Below are positions 1 to 5,713 of a stretch of 13,227 bases of DNA, piece by piece. Source of the stretch: Candidatus Latescibacterota bacterium (GTDB taxonomy: Bacteria > Latescibacterota > MVCY01); assembly GCA_030669445.1 (NCBI GenBank), contig DAOVDP010000017.1, positions 1 to 13,227 of the forward strand. The letters are read 5' to 3'. A program made the translations under genes and the position numbers. Position 1 is the stretch's first letter, and every line of letters starts with the position of its first letter. The notes beneath the pieces are model-generated. The model saw only the letters and a program-made list of their open reading frames with translations. It had not been told where the DNA came from and ran no database searches.

Positions 1-1176
1 CTAAACAGGATTGCGGTGTTGAAAATGATCCGCGATAAAGGGCCAATTTCCAGAGCAGATTTGGCAAAGGAAATAGGCTTAAGTCCAAGTACCATTTCTA
101 ACCTCACTTGGAGTTTGATCAAGAAGTCCTTAATCCGCGAAAGTTCATTCGGGGTCTCTCGGGGGGGAAGAAGACCACTACTTCTTCAATTCCACAAGGA
201 CGGGGGAAGGTTAGTTGGTGTTGAAGTAGAAGCAGACGAAGTTAGCGCTGCGGTTGTCGATCTGGATGGAAAGATATTAAGCTTAAAGGAAACTTCCCTT
301 AAGGGGGATTGCAGCCCTGATAAGGTGTTGGGAAAAACAGTTTCTGTTCTTAAGGAGGTCTTAAAAGAAGTTCAAAAGGAGGAAAGTTCCTTTTATGGAA
401 TTGGAATATCGTTTCCTGGTGTTGTAGATAATGCAACAGGAGCCTGCCTTTTTTGGGCTACCTCAGGTTGGAGCCAGGTAAATACCAAAGAGATATTAGA
501 AAAAGAAATTAATTATCCGATTTTGATAGAAAGTGATGTAAGAACTGAGGCGCTGGGAGAATTTTGGTTCGGCGCAGCAAAAAATGTCTCTAATCTGGTT
601 TGCATTAAGGTGGATAATGGCGTGGGCAGCGGTGTAATATTAGATGGGCACCTATACCGAGGCACAAATAGCATCGCTGGCGAAATAGGTCATATTATGG
701 TGGACCCAAATGGGGACAAGTGTTCTTGTGGTAGGGTAGGTTGCCTTGAGACAAAGATCAGTGCTTTATCGATTATGAGGATGGTACACAGCGGTATCAA
801 ACAGCATCCAGACTCAATTCTGGCTAGTATTCCCCAAAATGAATTAACTCTGCAGAAAATCCTCAGTTCAAGGATTAAAGGGGATAAATTGGGGCAGAAG
901 ATATTCAACCAAGTGAGTACTTTTCTGGGTATTGGAGTAGCTACTGCTGTGAATGTTTACGACCCTGAGATGGTTATCCTGACAGGCTCCGTCATTGAGG
1001 CAGATGATAGGCTTTTGGAAAGCGCGAAGGCGGTAGAGACCCGTCAGGTATTGAGGACGGTTGCTAACAAGGTGGAGATCCGAAAATCCAGCTTTGGAGA
1101 CGATGCAGGGGTTGTGGGTGCTGCGGCCCTGGTCTTTCAGAGATTGATCTCTCGCCCGAAGGTGATGGGTGAATGA
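1..1176 (+). CDS. ROK-family transcriptional repressor (NagC/Mlc/XylR-like), 5' end off the window
   Basis: Predicted sugar-responsive DNA-binding repressor of the ROK family, acting in the cytoplasm. A GTG at 16 could start it, but the frame stays open to base 1 and encodes L-N-R-I-A, the usual lead-in to a ROK helix-turn-helix, so the true start is probably upstream. Numbering from that GTG, residues ~6-60 form a winged helix-turn-helix (GPISRADLAKEIGLSPSTIS). Residues ~70-380 form the ROK fold. The zinc and sugar-site signature is intact: A-G-E-I-G-H (221-226) followed by CSCGRVGCLE (236-245), with H226, C236, C238 and C243 as likely zinc ligands. The sugar-site motif that reads N-D-A-N in ROK kinases is S-D-V-R here (173-176), which fits a regulator rather than a kinase. 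It ends with TGA at 1174-1176. The effector is unknown; the neighbouring glycosidase remnant suggests a carbohydrate. Confidence 0.9.
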   Translation, partial: LNRIAVLKMIRDKGPISRADLAKEIGLSPSTISNLTWSLIKKSLIRESSFGVSRGGRRPLLLQFHKDGGRLVGVEVEADEVSAAVVDLDGKILSLKETSLKGDCSPDKVLGKTVSVLKEVLKEVQKEESSFYGIGISFPGVVDNATGACLFWATSGWSQVNTKEILEKEINYPILIESDVRTEALGEFWFGAAKNVSNLVCIKVDNGVGSGVILDGHLYRGTNSIAGEIGHIMVDPNGDKCSCGRVGCLETKISALSIMRMVHSGIKQHPDSILASIPQNELTLQKILSSRIKGDKLGQKIFNQVSTFLGIGVATAVNVYDPEMVILTGSVIEADDRLLESAKAVETRQVLRTVANKVEIRKSSFGDDAGVVGAAALVFQRLISRPKVMGE

Positions 1177-1336
1177 CCTGGCAAAGGCAGCATCAACAGT
1201 GCCCTCTGAATTGATGGGGGGGCAGAGACGATGTGGTAAAGTTCATTGCGTGGAAATGGTAGCGCAGATCAAAAAGGATAGCAGACATTGAACAGAACTA
1301 AAAATGCCATCTGGTATCATCCCCGGCCTGAGCTGA

Positions 1337-2011
1337 CATCCAGAGAGCGGGAAAGAGTTTGTCAGAAAAATAGTCCAAGAGATCGCTTCCAGGTATGATG
1401 TTGAGGGGATCCATCTGGACTACATCAGATACCCTGACGTGATCCTTCCGGCCGGCATCCAAAAGAGATATGGCTTAGGTCAGGACAGGGAGTTTCCGGA
1501 ATATGACTACTGCTATTGCTCAGAGTGCCGAAGTTCATTTAAGGAAAAAGAGGGCATTGATCCACTGGATATTCAAGATGAGCAAACAGCTCAAGAGTGG
1601 AGAGAGTTTCGTTATCATAATATCACAAGTCTGGTAAATGAGTTAAGTGGCTTTGTCAGATCATCTGGCAAGAAGTTGTCAGCGGCGGTTTTCGCCACCC
1701 CGGAGTTATCCAGAAAGTATGTCAGACAGGACTGGCCAGTTTGGAATTTAGATGCGGCTATGCCGATGATTTATCAGGAACATTACGGCGGGAAGCTCCC
1801 CTGGATTAAGAAGGCAACAAAAGAGGGGGTGGCGGAGGTGGGGGGCAAATACCCAATCTATTCCGGGCTGCAAATGGGGCATGTGAGACCAGATGAGATA
1901 GCCACCGCAGTGGACTATGCCCTGGAGGCTGGGGCAGAAGGGGTCTCAATATTCTCTTTTGGCGGAGCTGCTAAGCATTGGGAGACAATCAAGAGTAAGC
2001 TGGCTTCATAA
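1337..2011 (+). pseudogene. C-terminal remnant of a GHL10-type (family-10-like) glycosyl hydrolase
   Basis: The frame from 1337 encodes HPESGKEFVRKIV and then DVEGIHLDYIRYPD, the hallmark strand of the GHL10 family (PF02638, YngK/YddW-like putative glycosidases). The rest of the half-barrel follows: CYCSECRSSF, a WNLDAAMPMIYQEHYGG segment and a C-terminal EAGAEGVSIFSFGG strand. A normal member has a longer N-terminal half. Here a TGA at 1334-1336 lies directly before HPES, where family members usually read something like L-S-P-A-H-P-E. The codons before it (PSGIIPGLS) fit the same frame, and another TGA lies at 1289-1291. The first usable start after the stop is GTG 1439, which would drop the conserved IHLDYIRYP strand. 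No ribosome-binding site precedes that GTG. Bases 1177-1336 hold no other gene and are probably decayed 5' sequence. A functional 190-residue product from 1439 is possible but unlikely. Confidence 0.7.
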
Positions 2012-2020
2012 AGCTGTCAT

Positions 2021-2050
2021 TTTACAAAAGTGCCGTATCAGCGTTAAGAT
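2021..2050 (+). promoter_or_regulatory. Possible sigma70-type promoter for the lipoprotein gene
   Basis: TTTACA at 2021-2026 and TAAGAT at 2045-2050 are separated by 18 bp. The expected transcription start, near 2057, falls just before the palindrome at 2064-2077. The -10 box matches consensus at only four of six positions, so this is a weak call. Confidence 0.25.
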
Positions 2051-2063
2051 TCGTTGTTAGTTT

Positions 2064-2077
2064 GGAGCATATGCTCC
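2064..2077. promoter_or_regulatory. Perfect 14-bp palindrome, possible operator
   Basis: GGAGCATATGCTCC is its own reverse complement. It lies 22 bp before the ATG of the lipoprotein gene and just after a possible promoter, which is where a dimeric repressor would block transcription. It could also form a small hairpin in the leader RNA. No second copy was noticed in the window. Which protein binds it, if any, is unknown. Confidence 0.4.
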
Positions 2078-2099
2078 CGAAGCCCTAAGGAGAAAGGCG

Positions 2100-2507
2100 A
2101 TGATTCGAGTCATTCTTTTGAGGTTGGTTTTGGCGGCGGTGATCCCGGCGCTACTGTTGGGCTGTGGCGGTGAAAAAGGAACCTCACCGTCTAGCAAAAA
2201 CTATATTCTATTTATGAATAGATTCGTCTACGGATCGGAACAAACGAGAGATCAAGATTCTCGGATTCATGTCATGATTGAAGCGTGCCAACAAGATTTT
2301 TGGTTAGAGAGAGATGAGACCAGACGAGTCGAATGCGTTCCAGAGGATAAATCTACTACCTTTACTGTTAAGATCGAAACCAGGGAGTTTGACGTAACAT
2401 GGAAGGTACGTCAGGGAACATGGTCCGGTGAGGTTTCTATCGGACAGACAGTCACTATTATGCCGGGCACTATCACTCCAAACATTCGAGTAATTGTGGA
2501 GAACTGA
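2100..2507 (+). CDS. Small putative lipoprotein, function unknown
   Basis: A 135-residue protein I do not recognise. The N-terminus is a lipoprotein signal: a basic start (MIRVILLR), a hydrophobic core and the lipobox L-L-G-C with Cys22 as the lipidated residue. A Gly/Ser/Lys-rich tether (GGEKGTSPSSK) follows. The mature part of about 113 residues is polar and looks beta-rich, with two further cysteines (C63, C79) that could form a disulfide in the periplasm. The start is supported by TAAGGAG at 2086-2092, seven bases before the ATG. It stands alone: 88 bp follow the glycosidase remnant and 165 bp precede the next gene, which has its own promoter-like site. It may sit in the inner or outer membrane; nothing in the sequence shows a partner. 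Confidence 0.75.
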   Translation: MIRVILLRLVLAAVIPALLLGCGGEKGTSPSSKNYILFMNRFVYGSEQTRDQDSRIHVMIEACQQDFWLERDETRRVECVPEDKSTTFTVKIETREFDVTWKVRQGTWSGEVSIGQTVTIMPGTITPNIRVIVEN

Positions 2508-2588
2508 CGCCAATTTATGAGAAAGGAGGTGGTGCTTAAGCTTAAGAGTCCTTTAGAAACACTACACGGAAGGGGGTGATGCAGCGCT

Positions 2589-2617
2589 TTGAAAACCTTG
2601 CCAGCTACGTTTATAGT
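2589..2617 (+). promoter_or_regulatory. Likely sigma70-type promoter for the CBM9-like gene
   Basis: TTGAAA at 2589-2594 and TATAGT at 2612-2617 are spaced by exactly 17 bp, a good match to the housekeeping consensus. Transcription would start near 2624, giving a leader of about 48 bases with a strong AAGGAGG site at 2659-2665 before the ATG at 2673. Upstream, bases 2508-2588 hold two unused Shine-Dalgarno-like runs (AAAGGAGG at 2522-2529 and GGAAGGGGG at 2568-2575-6) and a 12-bp palindrome CTTAAGCTTAAG at 2535-2546, but no convincing gene. Confidence 0.45.
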
Positions 2618-2672
2618 TGGTATTAACCTTTTTAAATGTGCAACTTGATGGCTGCAAGAAGGAGGGAGAGAA

Positions 2673-3578
2673 ATGAAGACGTTAGGAGCTGTTCTTTTGG
2701 GATTAGGTCTCCTGGTTGGGAGCTGTGGTCTTGCCTGGGCGTACGCTGGCTCAGGGTTTACATATTATGGAGTTGGGGTCCCAGCGGGTAAGGCTATCAC
2801 CGTTAACGGAGATCTGGGAGATTGGGACTGGTTCCCGGACGCGGCGACCATCGGCATCGAGGATGCCTGCTATGTCCATGCCTGCCAGATTGAAACCGAT
2901 GAACACTTGGGCACGCCGAACTGCGAGGTTAACACCGCTGACTTCGACTGGACTATCAAGGTCGCCTGGGCTCCTGAACCGGACAACCGGATCTACTTCG
3001 CCGTTGAGGTCTATGACGACGTGTGGATGTTCCCCGAAACTGCGGGGGAGCGTTCACTCCACAAGTGGGATGACTTAGAGCTGGTCACCGACCCCGATAA
3101 CTCCGGTGGCACAGCCGGTAGTACCACCGACGACGAAGGTTACTCTGGCCGGTATGGTCAGCAGTGGTACTGTTCAGCCGGTGCCGGCGGTACCGAACTT
3201 CGCCTCGAGCTAATTTATATCGGGGTAGGCATGGTCAAGGAAGCTACATGGATGGATGTTCCGCCCTATGCCGAGTTCAATTTCAAGAAGGTGGGAAATA
3301 CGGGTTACTATGAGGGCGCAGTAGCGCTGTTTGATTTCTTAGACCCGTCAGGCCCTGAGGCAAGCGTCCGTCACCTCCTGACCGAGGGCGAGGCGATCGG
3401 TCTGGGATTCCTGTATGATGAGCATGATCATAGTACCCAGTACGATGGCCAGTGGAAGACGCACTCAGGTACATCTTCCTGGAAGACCGCCGATGAGATA
3501 CCTGACTTTGTGCTGCTTGCTGCTCCGGTAGCTGTAGAGCCAAGCAGTTGGGGACAGATTAAGTCCCTGTTCAGGTAG
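2673..3578 (+). CDS. Secreted CBM9/DOMON-like carbohydrate-binding protein
   Basis: A 301-residue exported protein. The signal peptide covers about residues 1-23, with likely cleavage after A-W-A. The residues V-G-S-C18 make a poor lipobox, so lipidation is a less likely alternative. The body resembles CBM9-like/DOMON beta-sandwiches: ITVNGDLGDWDWFPDA (42-57), a strand pair WTIKVAWAPEPDNRIYFAVE (93-112), DDLELVTDPDNSGG (133-146), GYYEGAVALFDFLDPSG (211-227) and a late GEAIGLGFLYDEHD stretch. Such domains bind sugars or, in DOMON relatives, haem. An insert carries C66, C71 and C84 with His69, and C167 lies further on; these could form disulfides or a metal site. The last residues, VEPSSWGQIKSLFR, look like a detached tail. 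The gene has its own promoter-like site, a strong ribosome-binding site and a strong terminator, so it is probably monocistronic and well expressed. The fold call is by motif; the ligand is unknown. Confidence 0.75.
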   Translation: MKTLGAVLLGLGLLVGSCGLAWAYAGSGFTYYGVGVPAGKAITVNGDLGDWDWFPDAATIGIEDACYVHACQIETDEHLGTPNCEVNTADFDWTIKVAWAPEPDNRIYFAVEVYDDVWMFPETAGERSLHKWDDLELVTDPDNSGGTAGSTTDDEGYSGRYGQQWYCSAGAGGTELRLELIYIGVGMVKEATWMDVPPYAEFNFKKVGNTGYYEGAVALFDFLDPSGPEASVRHLLTEGEAIGLGFLYDEHDHSTQYDGQWKTHSGTSSWKTADEIPDFVLLAAPVAVEPSSWGQIKSLFR

Positions 3579-3599
3579 GCGATGTAGTTTTCATTGGCT

Positions 3600-3631
3600 G
3601 GGGGGGTAGAAATTTGCCCCCCCTCCTTTTT
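3600..3631 (+). terminator. Rho-independent terminator after the CBM9-like gene
   Basis: Seven G (3600-3606) pair with seven C (3617-3623) across a 10-base AT-rich loop, followed by TCCTTTTT. It begins 22 bases after the TAG stop of the CBM9-like gene and separates it from the downstream operon. Confidence 0.75.
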
Positions 3632-3646
3632 AGGAGTGCTATACAC

Positions 3647-3675
3647 CTGACGCACCAAGGTTTAACCCTTATAAC
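3647..3675 (+). promoter_or_regulatory. Probable promoter of the discoidin/barrel operon
   Basis: CTGACG at 3647-3652 (four of six consensus bases) and TATAAC at 3670-3675 (five of six) are spaced by 17 bp. The site lies between the preceding terminator and the ATG at 3714, giving a leader of about 32 bases. No similarly good candidate was seen inside the four-gene block that follows. Confidence 0.45.
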
Positions 3676-3713
3676 TCACCGTTCATAACCGACAACCCCA
3701 AACAGAGGCAAAG

Positions 3714-5564
3714 ATGGGCAAGAACGTTCCCCAAAAGTGTCTGCTGCTTGTTATGTCCGGCCTGATGAATCTTATTCTGGGTACGGATGCGATGGGACTG
3801 CACCAATGGGTGGTTGGAAACAGGGACAATCCCTGGGGGCGGACTGCCACCCTTGAGGCTATTGATACTGTAACTCACCCAGGCTGGATTCGTCCTGAAC
3901 AGATATTTCCCGATGAGAATCTGGCATTAGGAGCCACGGCCAGGGGAGGGGGAATATCAAGCCCGCAGCCCAGCATGAAAAGGCAGGAGACAAAGGAGTA
4001 CGAGGGCAGTAAGGGTAAGAATCTAATGAAGAATATGATTGACAGGGACCCTGAGACGGCTTTCGAGATGGACGAGGAATCAGCTCGGACAGCCGTGTGG
4101 GGATTTGTGGTTTTAGACCTGGGCGAGACCATTCCCGGCGTAAATCGGATCAAGTTTTATCCCCGAGATGCCTTCGAAGACAGGTTTATGAGGGCATACG
4201 AGCTGTTTGTCAATGACGGGAGCCCGGAGAGCATCACCGAGGATGGGGTGCTCCTTTGGCAGAGCGTGGCCAAAGAGGAGAAGAACTCCCGAAGTACTGT
4301 GGAGATAAATACATCCCCGCAGTACGTGCGTTATATCAAACTTCAAAGTAACACTTCACTCAGGTGGGAGATCGCCGAACTGGAGGTCTATGGAGAGGGC
4401 TTTGTCCCCAGGGCCACATATACCTCTGAGATAATTGACTTGGGTGGGCTGGCAAATTTCGGGGACCTCAAATGGTCGGCACGAATAGATCCCCGGGCGG
4501 GGATGGATCTCAGGACCAGAAGCGGGAAAACTTCGGACCCATTCATTTATTACAAATTGGAGGTAGTACCGGGCGATACTATAGAAGTGCCACTACCCGA
4601 GCCCGGCAAGCCAGGGACAGCAAAAGAACAGTACGAGAAACTGAAAGAGACCCAACGGAGGAAGTGCCTGGACACAGAAAATTGGAGCTTTTGGTCTGCT
4701 CCCTATGGTATCTCAGGACGTGAGCCGATCATCTCCCCATCCCTCCGCCGCTATTTTCAATTCAAGATCGAGCTTTTCAGCAACCTTTACACCGACAAAG
4801 TGGAAATTGATTCCCTTGCCTTTGACTACTCCTCACCTGTCATTGCCCACGAGATAAAAGCTGAGATTTCCCCCCGCACAGTTCCTCCTGGAAAAGTTGT
4901 TATCTTTGAATATACCCTGCGACCGACCATCAGAGGCGATGACACCGGTTTTGACGCCCTGAAGATCTCCACCCCTATGGAGGTGGATTCAACCACCATT
5001 AGGGATCTCACCATCAATGGTTCCCCGGTGACAGATTTCTCCAAAGAAGTGAGCAAGCATGGTTTCATCCTCTATTTCCCAAGAATAACAGGCGATGCGC
5101 TGCTGAAATTCTTCTTCGCCTGCAGGGTGCTGGTCTATGGGACGTCTTTTGGGGCGAAGGTCTTCGACAGTCAGGCATTAGAGGAGTTGCCTCAATATCC
5201 TGACCCGGAGACAAGCCGTCTGTCTGTGAAGGTGTCTCTGAGTGAGAGATTGGTCTCCGCTGCTAAGGCATCGCCAAATCCGTTCACCCCAAATGGCGAT
5301 GGGGTAAATGACTATACAAACATATCTTATCAGATCCTTAAACTATTAGAACCGGCTCCTGTCTCTGTAACGATATACGACCTTTCCGGCTCCCAGACCT
5401 GGAACCACTCAGAGAAGCAACAGAATGGCCTCTATGAGGTGATGTGGGATGGCAGAGATGATGACAAAAAGCCGGTGCCTCCCGGAGTCTATATCTATCA
5501 AATCTTTGTGGATGCCGATGCAAACGCTGATGTCGAAGTGGGGGCGGTGGTCGTTGTCTACTAA
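3714..5564 (+). CDS. Secreted discoidin-like protein with FlgD/CHU_C-type C-terminal domain (paralog A)
   Basis: A 616-residue exported protein and first gene of the operon. The signal peptide covers about residues 1-26. A short N-terminal module follows (QWVVGNRDNPW, then GWIRPEQIFPDENLALG). Residues ~95-230 look like an F5/8 type C (discoidin, galactose-binding-like) domain: MIDRDPETAFE (108-118), VVLDLGETIPGVNRIKFYP, then WEIAELEVYGEGFVP from W218. Residues ~231-375 form a second beta-rich domain (LKWSARIDPRAGMDLRTRSG, WSFWSAPY near 324, RRYFQFKIEL). An Ig-like region spans ~380-515. The C-terminus (~522-616) is a FlgD-Ig/CHU_C-like domain with NPFTPNGDGVND, SVTIYDLSGS and WDGRD..PPGVYIYQI. 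Such domains serve as sorting or anchoring modules in some FCB bacteria. It is a close paralog of the protein at 10807-12834. The ribosome-binding site (AGAGGCAAAG) is weak. The role is probably adhesion or glycan binding at the surface; no catalytic residues are recognised. Confidence 0.8.
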   Translation: MGKNVPQKCLLLVMSGLMNLILGTDAMGLHQWVVGNRDNPWGRTATLEAIDTVTHPGWIRPEQIFPDENLALGATARGGGISSPQPSMKRQETKEYEGSKGKNLMKNMIDRDPETAFEMDEESARTAVWGFVVLDLGETIPGVNRIKFYPRDAFEDRFMRAYELFVNDGSPESITEDGVLLWQSVAKEEKNSRSTVEINTSPQYVRYIKLQSNTSLRWEIAELEVYGEGFVPRATYTSEIIDLGGLANFGDLKWSARIDPRAGMDLRTRSGKTSDPFIYYKLEVVPGDTIEVPLPEPGKPGTAKEQYEKLKETQRRKCLDTENWSFWSAPYGISGREPIISPSLRRYFQFKIELFSNLYTDKVEIDSLAFDYSSPVIAHEIKAEISPRTVPPGKVVIFEYTLRPTIRGDDTGFDALKISTPMEVDSTTIRDLTINGSPVTDFSKEVSKHGFILYFPRITGDALLKFFFACRVLVYGTSFGAKVFDSQALEELPQYPDPETSRLSVKVSLSERLVSAAKASPNPFTPNGDGVNDYTNISYQILKLLEPAPVSVTIYDLSGSQTWNHSEKQQNGLYEVMWDGRDDDKKPVPPGVYIYQIFVDADANADVEVGAVVVVY

Positions 5565-5671
5565 ACTTAGGTTGACTTTGTCATATTTCCATGTTATTCC
5601 AAGGTTTGTCCCAAACATAAGCGGGGGGACTCGACGGAGTAATCTCCAATGGCAACTCACGGAGCATCAAT

Positions 5672-5688
5672 AGCGAAATCGCTTCGCT
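5672..5688 (+). other. Small hairpin in the 149-bp gap between paralogs A and B
   Basis: AGCGAA (5672-5677) pairs with TTCGCT (5683-5688) around a 5-base loop. No T-run follows, so it is not an intrinsic terminator; it could tune message stability or processing between the two genes. The gap 5565-5713 also holds AGGGAGGGG (5698-5706), which sets the ATG at 5714, and a lone TTGACT at 5572-5577 without a fitting -10 box. Nothing else was seen in it. Confidence 0.3.
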
Positions 5689-5713
5689 CGTAATGCCAGG
5701 GAGGGGTTGAGAC

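Noticed and set aside
1289..1336. TGA read as an amino acid (alternative genetic code) in the GHL10 gene
   Set aside because: The ROK and lipoprotein genes end at TGA in plausible places, so TGA is a normal stop here; loss of the N-terminal half also points to decay.
5572..5600. Promoter before paralog B based on TTGACT at 5572-5577
   Set aside because: No sequence at 16-18 bp spacing resembles a -10 box (TTATTC matches at one position).
5604..5616. GTTTG-TCC-CAAAC hairpin as a terminator after paralog A
   Set aside because: The stem is only five base pairs, the loop is three bases and there is no T-tract.
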